Shown piece by piece: positions 24,250 through 31,445 of a stretch of DNA of 32,559 nucleotides. The stretch is taken from positions 1-32,559 of the forward strand of contig JAQCJA010000003.1 in the NCBI GenBank assembly GCA_027593305.1, written 5' to 3'. The translations under genes were made by a program, and so were the position numbers. Numbering within the stretch: position 1 is the stretch's first letter; each line of letters opens with the position of its first letter. Origin of the DNA: a bacterium. GTDB taxonomy: Bacteria; Latescibacterota; UBA2968; UBA8231. The notes under the pieces are model-generated. The model was not told the DNA's origin, made no database searches, and was given only the letters and a program-made list of their open reading frames with translations.

Positions 24250-25311
24250 TTGAAACTCGATTCCCTGATCCGGACGGCTCCAAGCTGGATGAGCGGCGAC
24301 GGCGACGCGGATGGTATTGTCATCAGCTGCCGGGCTCGCCTGGCGCGCAATCTCGCCGGCTACCCCTTTGGCACACGTATCACGCAAACTCAGCAGCAAC
24401 AGGTCATCGACGAGGTCCTTGCGGCGGCCAAGACGAGCCGTTCGATGAGTACGGCCACGTACTTCGGGATGAGCGTGCTCGACGGCAACGAGCGCAGGGT
24501 GTTGGTGGAACGGCACCTCATCAGTCCGACTCTGGCAGACGAGAAGGGCGAGCGTGGGGTTCTGTTCAATCAGGACGAATCACTAAGTGTGATGATCAAT
24601 GAAGAAGATCACCTGCGCCTGCAGGCGATTTCACCCGGTACTCGGGGCCGGGATGCCTTTGCCGCGATCTGTGCGCTGGATGACGAGTTACTCAATGCAG
24701 TCAACTGCGCGCACGATCCGAGAATCGGATTCCTCACAGCCTGTCCGACGAACACGGGAACGGGCCTGCGTCTTTCTGTTCTGATGCATCTGCCGGCCCT
24801 CGTTCTTACAGAAGACATGGAGCGAGTTTTGCAGGGGTTGAGTCACTTGTCCTTCACCGTCAGAGGCGTATACGGTGAAGGCTCCAATGCGGCAGGAAAT
24901 CTCTTCCAGATATCGAACCAGGCGACGCTTGGTGCCTCGGAACAGAGCATCCTTGAGGGGTTGCTGCGTATTGCCGAGCAACTGATAGGTTACGAAAGAG
25001 ACGCCCAGGACTCGTTGACGAAGGAAGCCCGGGGACAGATGGAAGACAAGGTGTGGCGCGCCTACGGCATTCTGTCCCACGCCCGAATCCTGACGAGCCA
25101 GGAGTTCATGAATCTGTTGTCAGCGGTGCGACTGGGGTGCACCCTCGGGGTTGTGCAGGGCATACCCTCAGGGTTCCTCAATCACCTCATGATCGCCACT
25201 CAGCCCTCCCACTTACGGGCTGAAGCTGGGCGTGGACTGACCCCGGCGGAACGCGACTTGCGGCGCGCCGACCTGGTCCGAGAGAAACTGTCGCAAGTTA
25301 ATAATTCATAG
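24250..25311 (+). CDS. mcsB: Protein-arginine kinase McsB
   Basis: A 353-aa phosphagen-kinase-fold enzyme that phosphorylates arginines on proteins and so tags them for ClpC. The ATP-binding arginines are in IVISCRARLARNL. NEEDHLRLQ and CPTNTGTGLRLSV (the active-site Cys block) are conserved. Near the C-terminus RDLRRA (335-340) matches the RDxxRA allosteric phosphoarginine pocket of McsB. The start is taken as TTG at 24250, seven bases after AGAGG (24238-24242); the frame is open further upstream to 24052, but only across mcsA. There is a 13-base gap after mcsA. Confidence 0.93.
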   Translation: MKLDSLIRTAPSWMSGDGDADGIVISCRARLARNLAGYPFGTRITQTQQQQVIDEVLAAAKTSRSMSTATYFGMSVLDGNERRVLVERHLISPTLADEKGERGVLFNQDESLSVMINEEDHLRLQAISPGTRGRDAFAAICALDDELLNAVNCAHDPRIGFLTACPTNTGTGLRLSVLMHLPALVLTEDMERVLQGLSHLSFTVRGVYGEGSNAAGNLFQISNQATLGASEQSILEGLLRIAEQLIGYERDAQDSLTKEARGQMEDKVWRAYGILSHARILTSQEFMNLLSAVRLGCTLGVVQGIPSGFLNHLMIATQPSHLRAEAGRGLTPAERDLRRADLVREKLSQVNNS

Positions 25312-25330
25312 GTACTTGAGAGGCTTCGAC

Positions 25331-25342
25331 CGGGCTTGCCCG
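25331..25342. promoter_or_regulatory. Inverted repeat just upstream of the clpC promoter
   Basis: CGGGC-TT-GCCCG forms a perfect five-base-arm dyad that ends four bases before the -35 box at 25347. It could be an operator for a stress regulator or a weak hairpin after mcsB. It does not match the tandem CtsR heptad (GGTCAAA-type) or the long CIRCE element. Confidence 0.3.
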
Positions 25343-25346
25343 AACC

Positions 25347-25375
25347 TTGACACTTCGAAAGCACCTGTGTAGTTT
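25347..25375 (+). promoter_or_regulatory. Candidate promoter for clpC
   Basis: A perfect TTGACA (25347-25352) is followed by 17 bases and TAGTTT (25370-25375), a poor -10 box with three of six matches. It gives a leader of about 40 bases. The -35 region shares 13 of 16 bases with the promoter at 2080 (CTTGACACT-C-AAA). clpC could thus be expressed both from here and by readthrough from mcsB. Confidence 0.5.
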
Positions 25376-25420
25376 GAGCCAAGCCAATCAACTGGCCCAA
25401 TTATCTGGAGGTCGCGGTAC

Positions 25421-27886
25421 ATGAACAACATGTTCACCGATGGAGTGAAGCGTGTCATGCAGTACGCGCGGGAGGAATCTGCGCGCCTCGGGCACAATTA
25501 CATCGGCACCGAGCACCTGCTCCTCGGCATCATCAAAGAGGGTAAGGGCAAGGCAGTTACCGTTCTAACCAACCTCGGACTCAACCTCGAAACAGTGAAG
25601 CAGTCCGTCGAGGATTACGTCGCCACCTCGGGTGGCACCATGACCATAGGCGAAGTGCCATTCACGCCTCGCGCCAAGCAGATCCTTGAGGTTGCTGCCA
25701 ACGAAGCCAAGGACATGAAGACGCAGTTCGTTGACGTTGAGCATCTCCTGCTTGCTCTGCTCAAGGACAAAGAAGGTGTTGCGGCACAGATTCTTGCCGC
25801 TTTCGGTGTCGATTACAAGACTGCCATGGAAGAGACCGTCGCCGTTCTCGAAGGCAAGACGACAGGATCCAAAGAGAAGGGCAAGAAGAGCAAGACGCCT
25901 TTCCTCGATCATTTCGGGCGCGATCTGACGCAGATGGCCCGCGAAGGCAAGTTGGATCCCGTCATCGGACGCGAGAAGGAAATCGAGCGCGTGACGCAGA
26001 TTCTATCGCGCCGCAAGAAGAACAATCCCATTCTCATCGGCGACCCAGGTGTTGGCAAGACGGCGATCGTCGAGGGCTTGGCCCAACGCATCGTTGAAAA
26101 GCGCGTTCCCCAGATTTTGCTCGACAAGCGACTTGTCACTCTGGATATGGGTGGAGTTGTTGCCGGTACCAAGTACCGTGGACAGTTCGAGGAGCGTATC
26201 AAAGCCGTCCTCAACGAACTCAATCAGAATCCCGATGTCGTGATCTTTATCGACGAACTGCACACCATCGTCGGTGCCGGCAGTGCTGAGGGCACTCTGG
26301 ACGCTTCCAACATGTTCAAACCCGCCCTGTCCCGCGGCGAACTGCAGTGCATCGGTGCGACGACCCTGGACGAGTATCGGAAATACATCGAGAAGGACGG
26401 TGCGCTGGAGCGTCGCTTTCAGTCGATCATGGTCGAACCGCCTTCCGTCCCCGATACCATCGAGATCCTCAAGGGTCTGCGCGCCAACTATGAGAGCCAT
26501 CATCACGTAACGTACTCTGATCAGGTTGTCGCCTACGCAGTGAAGCAGTCGGATCGCTATATCGCCGACCGCTACCTGCCAGACAAGGCGATCGACATCA
26601 TCGACGAGACCGGGTCTCGGGTCCATCTGGCACGACTGAGCCCTCCCGAAGAGATCGGTGCTCTCGAGGCACAGATCCAGGAGATCGATCGCAAGAAGAT
26701 CGAGTGTTCCGAGAAACAGGAATTTGAAGAAGCGGCCCGCCTGCGAGATGAAGCGCACAGTCTGCGCGAGAGTCTGCAGCAGAGGCGCCGAGCCTGGGAG
26801 GAGGAAGTCCGCAACGAAGTCGTCGAGGTCACCGAAGATGACATCGCTGCCGTCATTTCGTCCATTACCGGTGTGCCCATGCAGCGCTTGGCCGCCAGCG
26901 AGACAGAGCGATTGCTGTCCATGGAAGGGGAACTCCGCAAGCAGGTCGTGGGTCAAGAAGTGGCGACAGCCACAGTCTCCAGAGCGATACGCCGCAGTCG
27001 CGCCGGGTTGCAGGACCCAAAGCGACCGATTGGCTCGTTTCTTTTCCTCGGTCCCACGGGTGTCGGCAAGACGTACATGGCTGCCAAGCTGGCTGAGTTC
27101 CTTTTCGGTGACGAAGAGGCCCTCATCACGGTAGACATGTCAGAATACATGGAGAAGTTCACCGTTTCTCGACTCGTCGGTGCGCCTCCGGGTTATGTCG
27201 GCTTCGACGAAGGTGGGCAACTGACCGAGCGTGTTCGGCGGCGTCCCTACTCGGTGATCCTGCTGGATGAGATGGAGAAGGCGCACCCGGATGTCTTTAA
27301 CATCCTGCTGCAGATTCTCGATGAGGGCAGGCTGACAGACAGCACCGGCCGAAAAGTTGACTTTCGCAACACGGTCGTGATCATGACATCAAACGTCGGT
27401 ACCCGCGAAGTCGGCTCCGGCGGCGTCCTGGGTTTCGGCAAGACCGACGACGAATCGATGCAGGAGTTGATGGAAGCGAAGGTCAAAGACGCGATGAAGA
27501 AGGCTTTCAATCCGGAGTTTCTGAATCGCATTGATGACACGGTGATCTTTCATTCGTTGACCCGAGAGAACATTGCGGAGATCATTGATATCTTCCTCGA
27601 AGAGTTCAAGACGCGACTGGTTGATCGTGACATCCAGGTGCGGATTACCCCCGGGGCAAAGAGCCTGATTGCAGAAAAGGGATTTGACCAGCAATACGGC
27701 GCACGTTATCTCAGGCGCACGGCCCAGAAGCTGCTCGAAGACCCACTTGCCGAGGAGATCCTCCAGGGTCGTTTCAGCGAAGGCAGCCGGATCCGGGTTA
27801 CGAAGAAGGGCGAAGCCCTCGTCTTTGATGACGAGAGAGACGCCGCTGAGTCGGTTGATGAAAAAAAACCTGAGGCTGCCTCCTGA
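25421..27886 (+). CDS. clpC: ATP-dependent Clp protease ATPase subunit ClpC
   Basis: An 821-aa HSP100 unfoldase that feeds phosphoarginine-tagged and damaged proteins to ClpP. It has the double Clp-N repeat (about 1-145), the first AAA+ domain with Walker A GDPGVGKTAIVEG (about 207) and IFIDELHTIVGAG, the middle domain with a UVR motif (about 418-453, IECSEKQEFEEAARLRDEA), and the second AAA+ domain with GPTGVGKTYMAAKLAE (about 543; the usual ELAK is replaced) and the SSNVG-like MTSNVGTREV. GVLGFGK matches the ClpP-binding loop of ClpC. GGAGG lies nine bases before the ATG. No clpP gene is in the window. The coding end overlaps a terminator. Confidence 0.97.
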   Translation: MNNMFTDGVKRVMQYAREESARLGHNYIGTEHLLLGIIKEGKGKAVTVLTNLGLNLETVKQSVEDYVATSGGTMTIGEVPFTPRAKQILEVAANEAKDMKTQFVDVEHLLLALLKDKEGVAAQILAAFGVDYKTAMEETVAVLEGKTTGSKEKGKKSKTPFLDHFGRDLTQMAREGKLDPVIGREKEIERVTQILSRRKKNNPILIGDPGVGKTAIVEGLAQRIVEKRVPQILLDKRLVTLDMGGVVAGTKYRGQFEERIKAVLNELNQNPDVVIFIDELHTIVGAGSAEGTLDASNMFKPALSRGELQCIGATTLDEYRKYIEKDGALERRFQSIMVEPPSVPDTIEILKGLRANYESHHHVTYSDQVVAYAVKQSDRYIADRYLPDKAIDIIDETGSRVHLARLSPPEEIGALEAQIQEIDRKKIECSEKQEFEEAARLRDEAHSLRESLQQRRRAWEEEVRNEVVEVTEDDIAAVISSITGVPMQRLAASETERLLSMEGELRKQVVGQEVATATVSRAIRRSRAGLQDPKRPIGSFLFLGPTGVGKTYMAAKLAEFLFGDEEALITVDMSEYMEKFTVSRLVGAPPGYVGFDEGGQLTERVRRRPYSVILLDEMEKAHPDVFNILLQILDEGRLTDSTGRKVDFRNTVVIMTSNVGTREVGSGGVLGFGKTDDESMQELMEAKVKDAMKKAFNPEFLNRIDDTVIFHSLTRENIAEIIDIFLEEFKTRLVDRDIQVRITPGAKSLIAEKGFDQQYGARYLRRTAQKLLEDPLAEEILQGRFSEGSRIRVTKKGEALVFDDERDAAESVDEKKPEAAS

Positions 27887-27897
27887 GGCAGCCTTTC
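27873..27897 (+). terminator. Terminator overlapping the clpC stop codon
   Basis: AGGCTGCC (27873-27880) pairs with GGCAGCCT (27887-27894) around the loop TCCTGA, and TTCC follows. The clpC stop codon TGA (27884-27886) is the last part of the loop, so the left arm codes for the final residues of ClpC. The T tract is short, so termination may be partial; a second hairpin follows 45 bases later. Confidence 0.65.
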
Positions 27898-27938
27898 CCT
27901 GCTACAGCGCTGCACCTGGTTCCGGCGCTTCACGAAAC

Positions 27939-27978
27939 AAGCCGCTCTATCACGGACTCAGAGATAGAGCGGCTTTTT
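27939..27978 (+). terminator. Strong intrinsic terminator between clpC and bamA
   Basis: AAGCCGCTCTATC (27939-27951) pairs perfectly over 13 bases with GATAGAGCGGCTT (27963-27975), and the run TTTTT (27974-27978) completes it. The 11-base loop is unstructured. It separates the clpC transcript from bamA-skp-fabZ. Confidence 0.85.
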
Positions 27979-28004
27979 CGGCTTTCTGCCTGCTGCACGG
28001 TGAG

Positions 28005-28017
28005 CGACCAATGGTCG
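28005..28017. promoter_or_regulatory. Small dyad upstream of bamA
   Basis: CGACC-AAT-GGTCG is a perfect dyad 23 bases before the bamA start. No convincing -35/-10 pair was found between the terminator at 27978 and the ATG at 28040, although bamA must be transcribed from somewhere in this 60-base gap or by readthrough. The dyad might be an operator or a leader hairpin. Confidence 0.2.
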
Positions 28018-28039
28018 ACGCAACGGAGGCCCAACGAAC

Positions 28040-30340
28040 ATGTGTGATGTACGCAATCGCTCCCTGATCCGCCTCGACGCAGTTCTTCTCTGCGTACTTC
28101 TGGCGGTACCCGCTCTTGCCCAGACGACGGTCCAGGAAATCGAAATCAGAGGCGATTTCAACCGGGTTGCCGAGTCACTGATTCGATCAACACTCGGCCT
28201 TGAGACGGGCGTCGAACTGTCTCAGGAGAATGTGCAGGAGGCAGTGCGCGCGCTGCAGGGCCTGCACGTGTTTTCCGATATCCAGATCTATGCCGACGAG
28301 AGCGAGTCGGGCAATGGCGTGAAGGTGATCGTTGTTGTTCGTGAGCACCCCACGCTGGAGGGGGTCCGGTTCAAGGGCAACAAGGAGATCAAAGAGAAGG
28401 ACATGAAGGAGGCCGTGGGCCTCGTCTCCGGCCAGGTGGTGGCGCCCAAGGATGTTGCACGCGGCCGTCAGCGTATTCTGGAACTCTATGGAGACAAGGG
28501 TTACCTGAGGGCCGAGGTCGAAGGTCAGTTATTCGACAATGAGTCCGGAACTGTTTTTCTGCAGTATGACATCGATGAAGGTGACAAGATCAAGATTGCC
28601 GCCATCAATGTGATCGGCACAGATGCCATCAGCAGCGGCAAGATCCACAAACAGATGGAGACCAAGCCGAAGCGTTGGTGGCGCAAGGGCGAGTTCAAGG
28701 CGGACACATATCAGGAAGACAAGGAGCGTATCCTTGCCTTCTATCGCTCCGAGGGGTATCAGCAAGCGACAATTCTGCGTGATTCGATCTACTACGACGA
28801 CAGTCGTCGACGGCTTTTCATCGACGTCGAGATCGAGGAGGGCCAGCAGTTTTTTGTTGGCGATGTCAGTTGGGAGGGGAACGAGCTCTTCAGTGTGGCA
28901 GATCTGGAGCGTCAACTGAAGGTCAGCCACGGGGACGTTTTCAAAGCCTCTTCCCCTGAACTGGCCTACCTTGCCAAATCCGCCTACTACGAGCGCGGCT
29001 ACCTCGATACAGAAATCATACCCCACGAGACCATTCGGGGTGACAGTATCGACGTCGCTTTCCAGATTTTCGAGGGTGAGCCCTGGCGCATTCGACGAGT
29101 TGATTTCACCGGAAATGTGAAGACTCAGGAAAAAGTCTTGCGGCGGGAAGTCGCCCTGCGGCCCGGTGATGTGTTCAAATCGAGCCAACTTCAAGAGAGC
29201 CAACGGCGGCTGTATATGCTGGGATACTTCAAGGATGTGCAGTTCCAGCAACATGCCACCCCTTCCATAGACGATGAGAAATTCATCGACCTCTCCTTCA
29301 ACGTGGAGGAGCAGCGGACTGGAGCCGCGTCCATGGGTGCCGGGTACAGCGATCGCGACAAGCTCGTTGGCACGCTTGGTTTGCAGATCCCCAACTTCAG
29401 AGGCAAGGGGCAGAATCTCGATTTCAACTGGGAGTTCGGTACCCGGCGTGAGCAATTCCTCATCGGTTTCACCGAACCATGGTTGTTTGATACGCCAACG
29501 AGTTTCTCTTTCCGCGTCTACACACTGAATCAGCAGTATCTCAACAGTTTCGATTTCCACCGCAACTCGGTCAGCGTCCGTGTCGGACGTCGGCTGAAGC
29601 GACCCGCGTTCTCCTCCATATCTCTGGGCTACGAACTTCGCGACGAGCGCTACAGTGATTTCGTCTCCGGCTATGACGAGAGCAGTTCCAGTTTCACCCC
29701 TCGAACCACGTCCAGTATCGAGTTGGTGTTCCGACGAGATACGCGAGACCTGCCCGACTTCCCCACCACTGGTTCTGTAATCAGCTATACGCCTGAGGTG
29801 GCATCTTCCTTCATTGCTGGCGATGTAGATTTCCACCGACACGAGCTGAATCTGAACGTGTATCGGCCGAGTTTCTGGAAATTCGTGCTCTCTGTGGAGT
29901 CCAAATTCGCCATCATCGACGGTTTCTCGAACTGGGATGATGCCAATATTTCCTTCTGGGACCGGTTCACTCCAGGTGGAGTTGACTGGTGGGACGGGCA
30001 GGTCCGAGGTTACCCTGATGCCTCCCTCGGACCACGGGATGCCAGGGGACAGAACATCGGCGGCCGCTCCATGATGACAATAAACGTCGAGTATCGCTTC
30101 CCGATCACGGAGCGGCAGGTTGTTGGTCTGCTCTTCGCTGACGCGGGCAATGCCTGGAAAGACGTCGATGGTTTTGATCCGACGGACCTGAAACGCTCCA
30201 TCGGCATCGGCTTTCGTGTGTTAACACCCATGCTTGGGATGATCGGCTTCGACTTCGGCTATGGCTTCGATCGACGCAGCATCGACGGCCAGAGGCCCGG
30301 TTTGACCACCCACTTCCAGTTCGGGCCGCGCTTCTTCTAG
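28040..30340 (+). CDS. bamA: Outer-membrane protein assembly factor BamA
   Basis: A 766-aa essential Omp85 protein that inserts beta-barrel proteins into the outer membrane. After a signal peptide (VLLCVLLAVPALAQ) come five POTRA repeats to about residue 425, with typical strand patterns (VRFKGNKEIKEKDMKEAVG, VDFTGNVKTQEKVLRREV). A C-terminal 16-strand barrel domain follows. VRGYP at about 655 is the conserved VRG(F/Y) motif of loop L6, and the last residues (FQFGPRFF) end in the aromatic outer-membrane signal. GGAG lies 11 bases before the ATG. The order bamA-skp-fabZ is a shortened form of the widespread bamA-skp-lpxD-fabZ cluster; lpxD is absent here. Confidence 0.96.
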   Translation: MCDVRNRSLIRLDAVLLCVLLAVPALAQTTVQEIEIRGDFNRVAESLIRSTLGLETGVELSQENVQEAVRALQGLHVFSDIQIYADESESGNGVKVIVVVREHPTLEGVRFKGNKEIKEKDMKEAVGLVSGQVVAPKDVARGRQRILELYGDKGYLRAEVEGQLFDNESGTVFLQYDIDEGDKIKIAAINVIGTDAISSGKIHKQMETKPKRWWRKGEFKADTYQEDKERILAFYRSEGYQQATILRDSIYYDDSRRRLFIDVEIEEGQQFFVGDVSWEGNELFSVADLERQLKVSHGDVFKASSPELAYLAKSAYYERGYLDTEIIPHETIRGDSIDVAFQIFEGEPWRIRRVDFTGNVKTQEKVLRREVALRPGDVFKSSQLQESQRRLYMLGYFKDVQFQQHATPSIDDEKFIDLSFNVEEQRTGAASMGAGYSDRDKLVGTLGLQIPNFRGKGQNLDFNWEFGTRREQFLIGFTEPWLFDTPTSFSFRVYTLNQQYLNSFDFHRNSVSVRVGRRLKRPAFSSISLGYELRDERYSDFVSGYDESSSSFTPRTTSSIELVFRRDTRDLPDFPTTGSVISYTPEVASSFIAGDVDFHRHELNLNVYRPSFWKFVLSVESKFAIIDGFSNWDDANISFWDRFTPGGVDWWDGQVRGYPDASLGPRDARGQNIGGRSMMTINVEYRFPITERQVVGLLFADAGNAWKDVDGFDPTDLKRSIGIGFRVLTPMLGMIGFDFGYGFDRRSIDGQRPGLTTHFQFGPRFF

Positions 30341-30374
30341 GGCGCGCCTTCAACCCTCAGCGACAGAGTCCTCG

Positions 30375-30926
30375 ATGAAGCGTATCCCCCTTTTCGCCGC
30401 CGCCGCAGTCCTGGGATTGGCCGTTCTCATTCAGCCCGCCCATGCGCAGGCCAAGATTGGCTACATCGATTCCGAAGTACTGCGTGAACGGATGCCCGAG
30501 TTCAAGCAGATCCAGCGCGAGATCGAGCGCCTCCAGCAGGACTACGAGCAGCAGGCCATGGACCGGCAGAGCAAGCTGGTCAAGTTGCAGGAAGATTTTC
30601 GCAAGCAGGAACTGCTGATGAGCGAGGCCAAGAAGGCCGAGATGCAGGCCGCATTCGACAAGCAGGTACAGGAACTGCAACAGTTCACTCAGGGGAAAAT
30701 GGGACCGAGTGGAGAGCTGTTCCGCAAGAATGTGGAACTCTCGCAGCCGATCTTTGAGCAGGTCAACGCCGCTTTGGAGACTCTCGCCAAAAAGGACGGT
30801 TACGATTTCATCTTTGACGTCGCCGGCAACGGGGCGATTGTGTACGCTGATCCGGACCGCTTCAATCTGACGGAGAAGCTGCTTACTGCTCTGGAGGAAG
30901 CGCGTGAGGAGCAAGCCAAGCAGTGA
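30375..30926 (+). CDS. skp: Periplasmic chaperone Skp/OmpH family
   Basis: A 183-aa exported chaperone that holds unfolded outer-membrane proteins for BamA. The signal peptide is at 1-24 (AVLGLAVLIQPAHAQ). The family motif KIGYIDSEVLRERMPEF begins the mature protein, followed by a long charged coiled coil (about 45-110), the tentacle of Skp, and a return beta/alpha segment (YDFIFDVAGNGAIVYAD). The length fits the family. The ribosome site is weak. The fabZ start overlaps its stop. Confidence 0.9.
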   Translation: MKRIPLFAAAAVLGLAVLIQPAHAQAKIGYIDSEVLRERMPEFKQIQREIERLQQDYEQQAMDRQSKLVKLQEDFRKQELLMSEAKKAEMQAAFDKQVQELQQFTQGKMGPSGELFRKNVELSQPIFEQVNAALETLAKKDGYDFIFDVAGNGAIVYADPDRFNLTEKLLTALEEAREEQAKQ

Positions 30927-31375
30927 ACTGTGACGGGGTGGTGCTGGATGCGGAAGCCATCCAACGCACGATCCCGCATCGTGCTCCCTTTCTTCTCGTA
31001 GACCGCATTATCGAGCTGGTGCCACAAGAACGGGCGGTCGGGGTACACGATGTCACGACCCGGGACCCCTGGCTGGCCGGACACTTCCCAGCGCGCCCCC
31101 TGATGCCGGGGGTCCTCATTGTTGAGGCGCTGGCACAGACGGCGGCCATCCTCATGGTGTACAATCAGGATGTCGCCGCTGGACGTCTTCCCTTTATTGC
31201 CGGAATTGACCGGGCCCGCTTTCGCAGGCCCGTTGTCATTGGTGATGAACTGCGGCTCGAAGTCACGATCCTGCACCGAAGATCCGATTCATGCAAGCTG
31301 CAGGGAATCGCCCGAGTTGGATCAGATGTCGCCGCGCAGGCGGAAATCCTGGCGGTTCTGGCGCCAGCGGACTAA
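30923..31375 (+). CDS. fabZ: 3-hydroxyacyl-ACP dehydratase FabZ
   Basis: A 150-aa hot-dog enzyme that dehydrates 3-hydroxyacyl-ACP in type II fatty acid synthesis. The IPHRAPFLLVDRI block is conserved. The catalytic His54 lies in GHFPARPLMPGVL and Glu68 in IVEALAQ. It starts with GTG at 30923, overlapping the TGA of skp (GTGA). FabZ next to BamA/Skp is a common arrangement that links acyl supply to lipid A synthesis. It is the last gene of its transcript. Confidence 0.95.
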   Translation: MNCDGVVLDAEAIQRTIPHRAPFLLVDRIIELVPQERAVGVHDVTTRDPWLAGHFPARPLMPGVLIVEALAQTAAILMVYNQDVAAGRLPFIAGIDRARFRRPVVIGDELRLEVTILHRRSDSCKLQGIARVGSDVAAQAEILAVLAPAD

Positions 31376-31390
31376 CGCATATTCCAACAA

Positions 31391-31429
31391 AAAAGACGGG
31401 GCTCCGGGAGATTCATCCGGGCGCCCCGT
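31391..31429 (-). terminator. Intrinsic terminator between convergent genes
   Basis: ACGGGGC (31396-31402) with TCCGG pairs with CCGGG and GCCCCGT (31417-31429), with one bulged base. Read on the minus strand the stem is followed by C and then a T-rich run (complement of 31385-31395), a good terminator for the leftward secreted-protein gene. On the plus strand only ACTATCATTTT follows, so it may end fabZ transcription less efficiently. Confidence 0.8.
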
Positions 31430-31445
31430 ACTATCATTTTGCTGC

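Noticed and set aside
21646..24350. Long minus-strand frames (461 and 440 codons) opposite lolC/E, lolD and mcsA
   Set aside because: Shadows of GC-rich coding sequence; the plus-strand products have complete family motifs.
25312..25420. CtsR or CIRCE operator upstream of clpC
   Set aside because: No tandem GGTCAAA-type heptads and no nine-base-arm CIRCE repeat were found; only a short CGGGC/GCCCG dyad is present.
27669..28067. A 132-codon frame spanning the end of clpC and the intergenic region
   Set aside because: It runs through two terminators and out of frame with clpC; no protein features.
28529..29842. A 437-codon minus-strand frame opposite bamA
   Set aside because: bamA on the plus strand is unmistakable and the antisense translation shows no domain.
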